From Thelephora terrestris (lineage: Eukaryota; Basidiomycota; Agaricomycetes; Thelephorales; Thelephoraceae), in the NCBI GenBank assembly GCA_015956445.1, contig WIUZ02000008.1:620001-684000 (forward strand): a DNA stretch of 64,000 bases, given 5' to 3'. The position numbers and the translations under genes are program-made. The notes beneath the pieces were generated by a model. The model did no database searches, was not told where the DNA came from, and saw only the letters and a program-made list of their open reading frames with translations. Of the stretch, positions 40,969-53,153 are shown in pieces. Numbering within the stretch: position 1 is the first letter of the stretch; each line of letters begins with the position of its first letter.

Positions 40969-43105
40969 TGGAGTCGAGCACACGATGGACTATGTCGCTT
41001 GTCTTCATGTTGTGTTCGACTGGGGCCTGGAAGCGATACTTGGAGTCGTCGGGAGGTGGTCTGGGTGGATAGGAGACTGGTCGCATCGGTCCTTGGGGGC
41101 GCTGTGTCTGGCGATCTCCCGCTCGAGCTCCAGGCTTTCCGGAGGTGTTGGCGGGGTTCGTCTGGGTCTGGGTAGGAGCAGGAGTGGGCTTGGACGGTCC
41201 CGACTCGCGACTGGCTGGGGTAGGGCCCGTAGGGGCAGGTGGTAATCGTCCATCCCTTCGGGGTGGGCCCGTCCTTCTCGCGATCTCGACACCGTCAAAC
41301 CTGACTTTCTTGGGGCCAGTCTGCAGGGCGTAGATCTGGGCGTTGCGAATGGAGTTGAGCTGGGCTTGCATCAGTTCGACTTGTTCTAGTGTCTCGTCGT
41401 CATACTTGGAGAGGGGGGTAGGAGCGTAGCGATTCTCGATGGGAGTGTGTGGTATGCTGGTAGTCGCGTAGTCCTCCTGGTCGGGATCGTATTCCTCCTC
41501 GAAGAGGTCGTACTGTTCGTTGGGATGGGCGTAATACTCTTCGGCAGGGGGGTCTATGTCTATGGTGAACACACACTCGTCTGGGCCTTCCAAGAAGTTG
41601 GTTGCAAAGGCGTCGCGACCTTGTCCTTCGTCGAGGCCCTCTGATGTCCAGTAGTTGTCGATACGTTCGCGAAGGTTCTTGCCGGGGATGTTGCGTGGAG
41701 GGTAGCGGCCATCGGGTAAGGATAGCTTCCCGTAGCCGTTCTTGATGACCTTTCCTTGTACAAGGTAGTCCGCTGCGATGGGGCAGTCGCAAACGAAGTG
41801 GTCATGGGCGCTACAGAACACGCAGTTCTGGGTGTACTGCTCTGGGTTTAGGGTGTTCCACCGGGGGACGTTTTGAAATACTCCTCCCGGAGTAGTCTGG
41901 GAAGTAGCGGGACGAGGGAGGCGTGGTGGAGGGGCAGAAGGAGGGGGCCCACGGCGAGGCTGTACGTTCGCGGTGAAGACCCGAGTCAGGTTTGACATCG
42001 CCTGGATGAGCTCGCTGACGCTCCCCTGCTCTGCGGGCTCCGTCTTCGGGATGACAGCTCGAGAGTCGGGGTTGTCGTCGGGAGCGCGTGCGTTAAGGAT
42101 GAACAACGCAGCCTCGTGGACATCAGAGAACTGGTAACCGTCGTCGGGAAGGACGTCAGGCTTCTTGATCGACAGTCGATGCAGGATTCGTGCGCGGATA
42201 GGCTGGGGGAATCCCCTGAGATAGGCGGCGTCACGCTCCCGAGCGGTGTAGCGTCCCTTCGCAATGAGGTACGTGGAATAGGTAAGGAAGGACCGGTGGT
42301 AGTCGCCGAGGTCTTCGCGACTCATGTCCCGGTACCCGCGAGTGCGCTCCAGGAGGGTATCCAGATCTCGAGTGGTCCAGCGGCGATCCGCTTGGAGGTG
42401 GGAATAAAGATGTCTAACCTCGATCTTGAACTGAGCCCAAGTGGCGGGAGTGTGAGCGAGGACGTCCGGGTGCAAGCAGGGAACGTGCTCCCAGGATTCA
42501 GCTGCCCGACCGGCGTAACGCTGAGCCCAGTCGATCATCTGTGCGTCGTTTAGACCTGCGCGCTTGGCTACTTCCTCAAGCTCGTCAAAGAAGGTCTTGA
42601 AGCCCTGCTCGGTATCGGAGGCGAACCGAGGAGCCTCGCGACTGTGCGTCAGGGGCATGTTCGCCGTCATTGCTGGATAAGATACGGGTGGGTGGGTGGG
42701 AGAAGTTGGTGTCGTGATCGGGAGGGCCTGCGCGAGTCGCGACGGGGAGTCTGGGGGAGTGGGCGATCGTGACGGCGGAATGGTGCCTGGCAAGTCGGTG
42801 GGTGAAGATAGTGGGGTGCGGAAGAAGGTCTCGTCTTGTTCTGGATGCGGGAGAGGGTTGGTCGATGAGGAGGCAATCTGCCGGGCTACGATGGCGGAAA
42901 CGACGTTGTCGAGTAGGGAGAGAGTCTGGCGAGTGTCGAGAATAGCCTGTCGGGCTTCCCGAACGTCTTGGTTAATCTCGGCTGGAGCTTGCAAAGCCAG
43001 GAGCCGAGCGCGAGATCGCGTCTGAGGGGGGGAGAAATCTAGCGGGATAACCTTTTGCGCACGACCTCGTCCGCGGGGTGGAATGGCTGATAGCTTCTAG
43101 CCAGA
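40969..43105 (-). pseudogene. gypsy gag
   Basis: Open from a TAG near 43098 down to P7. Features: coiled-coil-like QDVREARQAILDTRQTLSLL, capsid-like core FKTFFDELEEVAKRAGLN, WAQRYAGRAAESWEHVP, WAQFKIEVRHLYSHLQADRR, LTYSTYLIAKGRYTARERDA and a CCHC knuckle CVFCSAHDHFVCDC (C-X2-C-X4-H-X4-C). No ATG precedes the capsid in this frame after the TAG, so the start is damaged, or lies upstream of the stop. Confidence 0.82.
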
Positions 43106-43120
43106 AGTGACCTCTGAACC

Positions 43121-43140
43121 GGTCTCGGCGTGGGTTCCAA
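43121..43140 (-). promoter_or_regulatory. candidate primer-binding site
   Basis: Two bases inside the 5' LTR end the minus strand reads TTGGAACCCACGCCGAGACC. The TGG start and position fit a tRNA primer site, but I could not assign the tRNA. Confidence 0.4.
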
Positions 43141-43142
43141 AA

Positions 43143-44112
43143 TGAACTGCTACTATCCGGGTGGAGTCAGGACACGACCAGAATAGCAGAAGTGGGGGTG
43201 AGGGGTCGCCGGTTGTGCAGAGGTCGGGAAGGGGAGAGAAGCTAGACAGAGGAGAGGGAACCACGGTAGGTCGCGACGTTGTCGGGACGAGAAGGGAGAA
43301 CTTCGTACTAGCAAACTCCTGCTAGACGATGACGATGGGCTAGGGGGCTAGTGGGCGATGGGCTAGTGGGCTAGGGGGCTATTGGAACTATGGGGCTAGT
43401 GGAATCGATGTCAGAGCGAGGGGCTGGAGGTTTTCGATGATCAGTTCGTTCAGGCAGAAGGGAGAAGAGGTGTGAAGAGGCCCGGGGGTTTCTTGTTTTG
43501 TCAACTAGCTAGTACAGGGTATTTATAGGTGAAGACGGTGCGATCTACGCGAAAGAGATGGGAAAAGTAGCGAACAAATGGAGAAACAGTGGGAGAATAA
43601 GAACAGGTAGATAGAAGGGGATAAACGAGAGTCCGACGTAGGGTAGGGAGACGAACGGTTCGTCGGGAGGCCGGAACGAGGCTGGGACAGGTCTTACCGA
43701 GAGGATGGAGCGATCGTGAGGAACAGAACCAAAAGGGGAAGTCTACAGGTTCGAGGTCAAAAGATCGTAACCGGGCGGGGGAGCGGGAGCAGTTGAAGAT
43801 GATTGACGAGCGAGAAGGAACGAGTCGGCACGTGTCTAGACTGAAGGGAACCGGACCGGGGGAGGGGATGCGTCATCGCGACGAGATAAGGGATCGGGAG
43901 GCATCGGCCGATCAACACGTCATGTGCCGTTCGGGGAGGACGGCCATGGATGCGGAAGCAGTAGGCGATGACGCACGTCGAAGGGATCGCGAGAACGGTT
44001 TGATGATCGGGACGTCAAGTGGGCGTGACACCCCTGTGACCGATCGAGGGGTCGTCGGCTCGCGTAGTCAGTAGCTAGCGGGGTAGGGAGACAGGGACTG
44101 GGGACTAGCACT
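43143..44112 (-). repeat. gypsy 5' LTR, main part
   Basis: Same sequence as the 3' LTR apart from about ten transitions. It is interrupted at 44113 by P2 and resumes at 48057 after the duplicated TAGCACT. Confidence 0.87.
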
Positions 44113-45169
44113 CAGTAGTCCTTATCATAATTGTGTACAATTTACTGCCAGATCTCGTAAAATTGTAATACTTTAACTCGTAGCGATTACAATGCTCAAT
44201 GGCATTGCAATGCTGCCTGTGGCAGTTGCAATACCAGCTGCTCGGTACTCCTGATTAGGCAGGAGCCGACAATGTGGTAGCACCGAGTGACTGGGTGTGC
44301 TTATATAAGTGAGTCATGTGATTTTTCCAAAAAAGGAAATTTTGATGGCTTATATAAGCAGGTCAGGTGACTGAAAAAAGTGGGAGTTGCTGATGTAAGC
44401 AGATCATGTGACTGAAAAAAGTGGGAGTTGCTGATGTAAGCAGATCATGTGACTGACCAAAAAAGGAAATTTTTGATGGCTTACATAAGCGACTTGAAAA
44501 TGATTTTGGCATTGAATTTCCCAAAGAGGAAATTTTGATGGCTGACATAAGCAGGTCATGTGACTGAAAAAAGTGGGTGTTGCTTATGTAATCAGGTCAT
44601 GTGACCATCCAAAAAAGGAAAGTTTTGATGGATTACCAAAAAAGGAAATTTTGATGGCTTACATAAGCAGCTCAAAAATGCTTTTCACAAAAATTACCGA
44701 AAAAGGAAATTTCCTTTTTGGGAAAGAGTTTCCAAAAAAGGAAATTTTGATGGCTTACATGAGCAACTCAAAAATGATTTTGGCAAAAATTACCAAAAAA
44801 GGAAATTATATGCCAGAAAAATCGGAAAAATGCCAGAAAAATCTTAAAAAATATCGAAAAAATTCCCACAGGTCTAGAAAGTGCCCAAAATGGTAAATTA
44901 CTCCCAGAAATATCCAGAAAATTGTTTTTCTGGCTGGAAAAATCATGAAAAATTCCAGAATATAGATAAATATTTTATAAAAATTATTTCAATTTTTTTG
45001 GTTTATTGAATAGCCCATAATTGTAATATTAATATATTTTTTGCCCAAAAAATTCATAAAAATCCCAAAAAATAAATCAAAATAGGAAAATAGAAATATA
45101 TCCATAATATTCATTATATCATGAAGTACAGACCAGTTTGTGGTCATAAACTAGCCCTAAACCTAGTCC

Positions 45170-45497
45170 TGGACCTAACCTAACCTAACCTAGCCTAACT
45201 CTAGCCCTAACCCTAACCCTAACCCTAACCCTAACCTAGACCTAAACCTACACCTAACCTAACACTAAACCCAACCTAACCCTAACCTAACCTAACCTAA
45301 CCTAACCCAACCTAACCTAACCTAACCTAAACCTAACCTAAACCTAACCTAACCTAACCTAACCCCAAACCTAACCTGCCCTATATCCAGCCTGCCCTAA
45401 ACCTAACCTAGCACCAAACCTAAACCTAAACCTACATCTAAACCTAACCTGCCCTAAACCTAACTCTGACCTGGCCTAGTTCAGCCTTGTCTTATCT

Positions 45498-45528
<31 letters not shown>

Positions 45529-45540
45529 TCTTATCCTGTC
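45170..45540 (-). repeat. telomere-like array in left arm of P2
   Basis: CCTAACC/CCCTAA units, ending with a CTTAT run, complementary to 46510-46970. Confidence 0.85.
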
Positions 45541-46509
45541 TTACCTACCCTAGACCCAACCTAACCTGACATAGTCAACTTAGCCTAGTCCACCACAGAT
45601 CACCCAACCTAACCTAAAGTGGTTCACCTGACCTAGACTGATGCAACTTGAGTTTATCTCTTCTAATCAGCTGTAATCTTATCTGGCCTTAATCCAAATA
45701 CCGTAGCTAACCAACATCTAACCCAACTTCACCTGGCTCACCAGCAAGTAACTGGGCTACAGGAACACACTGTGAGCTGCACTATCCCATATCCTGTATC
45801 CAACTGTCACTCAAACACAAGAACTGTGGTGGACCTACAAGTTAGTGGACCCATAAGCCCACAGACCCACAAGTATAGGCTGCTCACTCAGTGGAGACAT
45901 CTGTTATCCAACCTCACCCACGTACCACCCTCACCCTGTGTTCTGTGCCAGAGTGCAACTTCACCACAGCTCAAGTTCAACTACCTGGCTAAACCCATGT
46001 ACAATCAGGTCTACAAATCCATGGATCCATAACCAACAGTCTATCAACCTGACTTGCAGGTTCAGCCAGGTGGTTGAACTTGAGCTGTGGTGAAGTTGCA
46101 CTCTGGCACAGAACACAGGGTGAGGGTGGTACGTGGGTGAGGTTGGATAACAGATGTCTCCACTGAGTGAGCAGCCTATACTTGTGGGTCTGTGGGCTTA
46201 TGGGTCCACTAACTTGTAGGTCCACCACAGTTCTTGTGTTTGAGTGACAGTTGGATACAGGATATGGGATAGTGCAGCTCACAGTGTGTTCCTGTAGCCC
46301 AGTTACTTGCTGGTGAGCCAGGTGAAGTTGGGTTAGATGTTGGTTAGCTACGGTATTTGGATTAAGGCCAGATAAGATTACAGCTGATTAGAAGAGATAA
46401 ACTCAAGTTGCATCAGTCTAGGTCAGGTGAACCACTTTAGGTTAGGTTGGGTGATCTGTGGTGGACTAGGCTAAGTTGACTATGTCAGGTTAGGTTGGGT
46501 CTAGGGTAG

Positions 46510-46525
46510 GTAAGACAGGATAAGA

Positions 46526-46556
<31 letters not shown>

Positions 46557-46970
46557 AGATAAGACAAGGCTGAACTAGGCCAGGTCAGAGTTAGGTTTAG
46601 GGCAGGTTAGGTTTAGATGTAGGTTTAGGTTTAGGTTTGGTGCTAGGTTAGGTTTAGGGCAGGCTGGATATAGGGCAGGTTAGGTTTGGGGTTAGGTTAG
46701 GTTAGGTTAGGTTTAGGTTAGGTTTAGGTTAGGTTAGGTTAGGTTGGGTTAGGTTAGGTTAGGTTGGGTTAGGTTAGGTTAGGTTAGGTTGGGTTAGGTT
46801 AGGTTAAGGTTAGGTTAGGTTAGGTTTAGGTTAGGTTAGGTTAGGTTAGGGTTAGGTTGGGTTTAGTGTTAGGTTAGGTGTAGGTTTAGGTCTAGGTTAG
46901 GGTTAGGGTTAGGGTTAGGGCTAGAGTTAGGCTAGGTTAGGTTAGGTTAGGTCCAGGACTAGGTTTAGGG
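46510..46970 (+). repeat. telomere-like array in right arm of P2
   Basis: GATAA run then TTAGG/TTTAGG/TTAGGG units; same as 5757-6200 in the left copy and complementary to the other arm. Confidence 0.85.
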
Positions 46971-48049
46971 CTAGTTTATGACCACAAACTGGTCTGTACT
47001 TCATGATATAATGAATATTATGGATATATTTCTATTTTCCTATTTTGATTTATTTTTTTGGGATTTTTATGAATTTTTTGGGCAAAAAATATATTAATAT
47101 TACAATTATGGGCTATTCAATAAACCAAAAAAATTGAAATAATTTTTATAAAATATTTATCTATATTCTGGAATTTTTCATGATTTTTCCAGCCAGAAAA
47201 ACAATTTTCTGGATATTTCTGGGAGTAATTTACCATTTTGGGCACTTTCTAGACCTGTGGGAATTTTTTCGATATTTTTTAAGATTTTTCTGGCATTTTT
47301 CCGATTTTTCTGGCATATAATTTCCTTTTTTGGTAATTTTTGCCAAAATCATTTTTGAGTTGCTCATGTAAGCCATCAAAATTTCCTTTTTTGGAAACTC
47401 TTTCCCAAAAAGGAAATTTCCTTTTTCGGTAATTTTTGTGAAAAGCATTTTTGAGCTGCTTATGTAAGCCATCAAAATTTCCTTTTTTGGTAATCCATCA
47501 AATATTTCCTAAAAAGGAAATCCTTTTTAGGAAAGACCCCTCCAAAAGCAATTTTGAGACGCTTATGTAAGCCATCAAAACTTTCCTTTTTTGGATGGTC
47601 ACATGACCTGATTACATAAGCAACACCCACTTTTTTCAGTCACATGACCTGCTTATGTCAGCCATCAAAATTTCCTCTTTGGGAAATTCAATGCCAAAAT
47701 CATTTTCAAGTCGCTTATGTAAGCCATCAAAAATTCCCTTTTTTGGTCAGTCACATGATCTGCTTACATCAGCAACTCCCACTTTTTTCAGTCACCTGAC
47801 CTGCTTATATAAGCCATCAAAATTTCCTTTTTTGGAAAAATCACATGACTCACTTATATAAGCACACCCAGTCACTCGGTGCTACCACATTGTCGGCTCC
47901 TGCCTAATCAGGAGTACCGAGCAGCTGGTATTGCAACTGCCACAGGCAGCATTGCAATGCCATTGAGCATTGTAATCACTACGAGTTAAAGTATTACAAT
48001 TTTACGAGATCTGGCAGTAAATTGTACACAATTATGATAAGGACTACTG

Positions 48050-48090
48050 TAGCACTAGATTCGAAGGTCGCGCGAATAGACGGCGGGTCA
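48050..48090 (-). mobile_element. gypsy 5' LTR, outer 41 bases (right copy)
   Basis: Includes the second copy of TAGCACT and the LTR start (minus-strand TGACCCGCC). Followed by gene C2. Confidence 0.82.
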
Positions 48091-48331
48091 ACGGGCGAGC
48101 CTAATGAGGTGCCTACGCTGGATCTCGGAGGCGACCTGTCGGAGTGGTCGGTTGACGCTGTATCGGAACCGTCTTCCCTCATCTCCACGAGACTCGTCAC
48201 CATCTGAGCCACCTGGAAGATGGTAGGGGTGAGAAGCCTGCATGCGATGACCGTGACCACGCTTGCTGCGTTGACCCCGTCTAGTCAAACGCACCTCTAC
48301 GGATCTATCCTCCGCCTTGTCAACCTCCATC
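48091..48331 (-). pseudogene. gene C2 fragment, right copy
   Basis: Identical to the 7325-7565 fragment: exon-4 region of a C-type gene cut by the LTR and by E5. Confidence 0.65.
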
Positions 48332-48795
48332 TGTCAGGGTTGAAGGCCTGCTTACTTTCTGTGGGGCGCTAGAGGATTAGTGGGATAGGGAGTGTCGGGG
48401 CGACAAGGGTGATTGAGTGGAGTTCCTGGCGTAGGGAGGAGTTGAGGGGGGAGGTCGAGAGCGAGGGGTGACTCGGTTGAATAGGGGTGGATTGGCGAGT
48501 TGTAGTCTTGACAAAACTCGAGGAGATGTTGGATGAACGGTTCGAAGTCTTGGTCGCTGAGTCGTTCAAAGTCGACAAGGTAGTCTATGATAGCAAAGGG
48601 AAGGTCAATAGGTATGGACGTTGGTGGTGAGATGAACTCGAGGGGTGGGAAAATAGAAGGAGGGACTGATACTAAAATAGACGGTGGCTAGCACGCTATT
48701 AGTAAGTTCCGATCTCCAGAGGAATTGATGATCCGCTCTGAGAAGAAAAGGTGAAGTGGTTACTCCGGCGTCGAGAGCAGCAAAGGGACGATAGT
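48332..48795 (-). pseudogene. E5 with gene B5 fragment, right copy
   Basis: Same as 7566-8028 but with one extra A in the run after gatactaaa. In this copy the frame follows other B genes through ATVYFSISPSFYFPTPRVHL and then stops at TTNVHTY. The extra A is likely ancestral because it preserves the B-family reading at this point. Confidence 0.65.
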
Positions 48796-49520
48796 CACTG
48801 GGGGCAAGGGAGTACTTACCCAGTGGGTGCATTGTGAGTTCATTGTGGGTTTTGAAACCATTTGCCCAGTTGTTACCCACCAGGTACTTTTTGGGTACTT
48901 TTTGAAAGATACCCATCAATTTGCCTGCATTTTACCCACTGGGTACATGGTGGGTACTTTGTAAAAGTACCCATTCAGGAACCCAGTGGGTACTTCTTGA
49001 GCGAAACCCCTGGGTTCTTTCACAATTTACTTTCCAAAGTGCCCATTACAAACCTGAGCCACTTGTTGAGAGTTCTTTCATAAAGTACCCACTGTTCTGA
49101 TCACAATGTACTCAACCAGATACTCAATGGGTTCTTTGAGAGTTTGTGATGAAACTGAGCCACACTGTAAGTTCTTTGTGAGTTCTTTGAAAAAAACCCA
49201 CTGGGTACATTGTGATCAGATTGGTGGGTACTTTATGAAAGAACTCTCAACAAGTAGCTCAGGTTTGTAATGGGCACTTTGGAAAGTAAATTGTGAAAGA
49301 ACCCAGGGGTTTCGCTCAAGAAGTACCCACTGGGTTCCTGAGTGGGTACTTTTACAAGGTACCCACCATGTACCCAGTGGGTAAAATGCAGGCAAATTGA
49401 TGGGTATCTTTCAAAAAGTACCCAAAAAGTACCTGGTGGGTAACAACTGGGCAAATGGTTTCAAAACCCACAATGAACTCACAATGTACCCACTGGGTAA
49501 GTACCCCCTTGCCCCCAGTG
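48796..49520. repeat. P3, right copy
   Basis: Identical to 8029-8753, again without a target duplication. Confidence 0.88.
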
Positions 49521-49772
49521 TCAGAGGTCCAGCATCGGTACCTCACTCGGCTCGCCATTGCTGATCCCACGAGGGGTCCGATGAGGGAGACAGAGGGTCG
49601 CTTGCCAATTACGTTGACAGCGCTGCCGAGCAATCACCCGGTGTTGGAGATGTGGAACCAAGTGTTCCAAAGTTCGGTGACATCTGGGCGGCTGATGGGT
49701 CCCTTCAAAGGAGTCTCTTTGTATCGACTTGAACTAGTCGTTCAGTTGAGTGAGGAGGATGGGGACGCCATG
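49521..49772 (+). pseudogene. gene C3, first part, right copy
   Basis: Same as 8754-9005, from SEVQHRYL to EEDGDAM at the E2 insertion. Confidence 0.6.
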
Positions 49773-49792
49773 TGTCAGGGTTGTAGGCCTGC

Positions 49793-50328
49793 TTACTCTT
49801 TGTGGGACGCTAGAGGATTAGCGGAAGGGGTGAGGGTACGGGGTCGAACTTGGAGAGGGGTTCCGGGTGTAGAGGGGAGATGAGGAGGGATATCAAGCGA
49901 GAGTGGTGACTCGGTTTGATAAGGGTGAACGGGCGAGTGGTAGTCTTGGCAGAATTGACTCAGTTGCTGTACGAACGGTTCGAAGTCTTGATCGCTGAGG
50001 CGTTCGAAGTTAACGAGATATTCTATAACCGAGTAAGGTAGTTCAGTTGGCACTTCCCACCAAAGGACGAGGATAGCGGGAGAGTGAGTATGAATGTTAG
50101 TGGTAAGGTGAATGCGAGGGTTGGGGAAGTAGAAAGCTGGGCTTATACTGAAGTAGACAGTCGCTAGGACGCTCTCAGTAAAGTCTGAATATGGGTTAAT
50201 AAACCGGCTGTTCGGTTTACTTGGAGACTCCTGATGAGCTTATACTCCCAGATAGATCTCCTGGCGTCTGGTACGACGGGACGTTGGGTGGGGCTGGTAG
50301 AGGGGAAAGGGTTGGGGGCGCTGAACAT
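49793..50328 (-). pseudogene. gene B2, broken, right copy
   Basis: Same internal deletion and frame loss as 9026-9561. Confidence 0.7.
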
Positions 50329-51075
50329 ACACTGGCAGGAGAATTCCTGCTAGAATGAGTCAGAAAGGAAATAAGGCGTGAGGAGAATTCCTCAGCTTAC
50401 TTTGTTTATTCAAGTTATGGGTAGAGGAGTACAGAAGAGATTGAGAATGGGGAAAAGAAAGGAGCGGACGCTCTTCCTTATATACCCAGTCCTCTACAGG
50501 AGTCATAATTCTACAACGAGCCAAACAGGGATCAACATGGTCTGTGCGTAGTTTAGGGTAGGTCGAATGAGTCATGGGAGTGGGACTTAGAACGATAGGG
50601 GATGATGACTAATGTGGGGACAATAGGGGGGAACAAACTGATGGAAGTATTAGGGGATTTCTCGTGTTTTACGGTAGTAATAGAAGCGCACTGGGGATTT
50701 CTCATGATCGATGGGGATTTCTCGGAGTTTGATGGGATCGCGATTGGGGCTGAGGGTTCGTTTACCCTAATTGGGACATTAATGGATAATAGGTTATTGT
50801 TTTCCCCTTTCGGTTTTCTTTGAGTCAGAATATATTTAAGTCAGGGGGATTAATGATCGTTCCCTCCATCGTCTCTTTTCCTCTCCCACCAATACCTCAA
50901 CCACTCTCACCTCTCTAAACATCCCTTGATTTACTATGTCTGCCTTCGCTGCCAACCAAGCTTTGCTCAATGCTACCACCACCCCCTTTGATCTTTCCCC
51001 GTCGTTCGAGACGGATGCTCCCTATGAAGTGGAGCAGCACCTATACGACACCCCTTGTCAGGGTTGTGGGCCTGC

Positions 51076-51699
51076 TTACTGTTTGTGGGGCGCTAGAGGA
51101 TTAGCGGATGGGTGGGGAGTGTCGGGTCTGGTTTTGAAGGGGGTTCCGGGTGTGGAGACAAGTGGAGGAGGGATATCGAGAGAGAGAGGTGACTCGGTGT
51201 GATAGGGGTGGACGGGCGAATGGTAGTCTTTGCAGAACTGGCTGAGTTGCTGCACAAACGGTTCGAAGTCTTGATCACTAAGACGTTCGAAATTGACGAG
51301 ATATTCTATAACAGGATAAGGTAGTTCAGTTGGAATTTCCCACCAAAGAACGATAATAGCAGGGGAGTGGGTGTGGATATTAGTCGTGAGATGAATGCGT
51401 GGAGAAGGGAAATAAAAGGCCGGGCTGACGCTGAAGTAGACGGTCGCTAAGACGCTTTCAGTAAAATCTGAATTCCAGAGGAATTGATGATCTGCCCCTA
51501 GTAGAAAAGGGGGAGTAGTGACTCCGGCGTCAAGAGCTGCAAAGGGTCGATAGTAGGGGAAATGAGTAAGTAAGCCGGCTGTTCGGTTTACTTGAAGACT
51601 TCTGATGAGCTTATACTCCCAGATAGATCTCCGGGCGTCGGGGACGACTGGTCGTTGGACTGGACTGGTAGAGGGGAAAGGGTTTGGGGCACTGAACAT
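51076..51699 (-). CDS. gene B3, right copy
   Basis: Identical 207-residue protein to 10309-10932; same TATA and divergent partner. Confidence 0.72.
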   Translation of the reverse strand: MFSAPNPFPSTSPVQRPVVPDARRSIWEYKLIRSLQVNRTAGLLTHFPYYRPFAALDAGVTTPPFLLGADHQFLWNSDFTESVLATVYFSVSPAFYFPSPRIHLTTNIHTHSPAIIVLWWEIPTELPYPVIEYLVNFERLSDQDFEPFVQQLSQFCKDYHSPVHPYHTESPLSLDIPPPLVSTPGTPFKTRPDTPHPSANPLAPHKQ

Positions 51700-52415
51700 A
51701 CACTGGCAGGAAGATTCCTGCTGAGATGAGTTAGAAAAGGGGTAAGGCGTGAGGAGAATTCCTCAGCTTACTTTTATTCAGGTTTGTGGGTAGAGGAGTA
51801 CAGAAGAGATTGAGAATGGGGAAAAGAAGGAGCGAACGCTCTTCCTTATATACCCAATCTTTTACAGGAGTCATTATTCTACGACGAGTCAATCAAGAGT
51901 CAACATGGTCTGTGCGTAGTTTAGGGTAGGATAGATGAGTCAGAATGAGGGGACTTAGGACGACAGATGGTAATTACTCATACGGGAACAATAGGGGTAC
52001 AAGTTGATAGAAGCGTTCGGGGATTTCTCGGGTTTCGTGGTAGCAATAGAAGCGTGGTGGGGATTTCTCGTGATCGATGGGGATTTCCCTGGATCAATGG
52101 TAGTAATAGAAGCATGATGGGGATTTCCCGTGATCGATGGGGATTTCTCTGGATCAAATGGTAGTAATAGAAGCGTGGTGGGGATTTCCCATGACGGATG
52201 GGGATTTCTCGGGGTTTGATGGGGTTGCGATCAGGGTTAAGGGTTTGTTTATCCTAATTCGGACTTTAATGGATAATGGATTATTGTCTTCCCTTTCCGG
52301 TTTGTCTTGAGTCAGAATGTATTTAAGTCAGAGGGATTAAGGATCGTTTTTCCCTCATCGTCTCCTTTCCACCCCCACAATCACCACTACCACTCTCCTC
52401 ATCAAAACATCTACT

Positions 52416-53153
52416 ATGTCTGCTTTCATTGTCAACAACGCTACTCTCAACGCTGCCGCCACTCCCTTCACCCCATCTTTCGAGACGGATGTTCCCTACG
52501 ACGTGGAACAACACCTATATGACTCCCCTGCCAACATTGCTCATGACAACCAGGTCGCCGTCGACTTCCTCACCGCCCACAACGCTCCGGCCGAGTTCTG
52601 GGAGCAGGCCGGGTATGAAGATCCCCGACTTGCTAGGCCTCAAGTTGAGGCTATGCATCCTGGAGCCGTCCGTTTGTTGGACGCCATGGAAAGGGATCGG
52701 GAGGATAGGATTGCGAAGTTGGAGAAGCGTGTGGATCTTATGTACGTCATCATGAACAGTTTGAATGAAGACTTCTCTCATTTTGCTTTGGAACATTGGG
52801 GACCTTTCCAGGCGGCTCTCTTCCGACATTTCGGACACCAATGTCGCGGCGCCTACTGCACCGATCCCCCTTGCAAGTCCCCAGTCATCCCTTCGCCGCC
52901 ACCAGGATCGGGGCGTTCCTCTCCCTCCATCCCCTCCTTGGAGTCCTGCCCCAGTTCGCCAGATGGTGGAGAGGTCCCAGAAGAAGAAGACCCGCAAGAG
53001 TCCGATGACTCCTTCTGGTCAACGTTGTCGTCCCTCCGACAAGTCACGTCAAGTACGGATGAAGTTGAAGGTGGAGGTGGCGGGTCTCCAAGACAGGTAT
53101 GGGTTCGCATTAGTGAGCGGGGCCTTGTCGAGCGTGCAGCGAGAAATGCATGA
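52416..53153 (+). CDS. gene A3 frame-1 part, right copy
   Basis: Same as 11648-12385 except one G/C change that gives LESCPSSP, as in A1, rather than LESSPSSP. The Cys version is likely ancestral because A1 and A2 share it. Confidence 0.68.
   Translation: MSAFIVNNATLNAAATPFTPSFETDVPYDVEQHLYDSPANIAHDNQVAVDFLTAHNAPAEFWEQAGYEDPRLARPQVEAMHPGAVRLLDAMERDREDRIAKLEKRVDLMYVIMNSLNEDFSHFALEHWGPFQAALFRHFGHQCRGAYCTDPPCKSPVIPSPPPGSGRSSPSIPSLESCPSSPDGGEVPEEEDPQESDDSFWSTLSSLRQVTSSTDEVEGGGGGSPRQVWVRISERGLVERAARNA

Larger units (their letters stand above)
44113..48049. repeat. P2 right copy, complete 3.9-kb palindrome
   Basis: Ends CAGTAGTCCTTATCATAATT and reverse complement, flanked by a 7-base duplication TAGCACT (44106-44112, 48050-48056) inside the gypsy 5' LTR. 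Order in each arm from the outside: a unique end, repeats of aaaggaaattttgatggctt, AT-rich DNA, TTAGG-type arrays, GATAA run, unique core; loop near 45993-46055. The left arm has an extra 44-base copy of gtgggagttgctgatgtaag near 44380-44450. No gene seen. Confidence 0.9.
28327..48090 (-). mobile_element. Ty3/gypsy LTR retrotransposon, degenerate, with three inserted palindromes
   Basis: Transcribed on the minus strand: 5' LTR on the right, then gag, retropepsin, reverse transcriptase, RNase H, integrase, 3' LTR on the left. Without P8 (5.4 kb), P7 (0.8 kb) and P2 (3.9 kb) the element is about 9.6 kb. In-frame stops interrupt the gag leader, the RT-RNase H junction and the RNase H-integrase spacer, and a frame slip separates retropepsin from RT. 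The order RT-RNase H-integrase is that of Ty3/gypsy. The outer flanks (TCCAT left, ACGGG right) do not match, so both ends are probably not from a single insertion. Confidence 0.9.
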
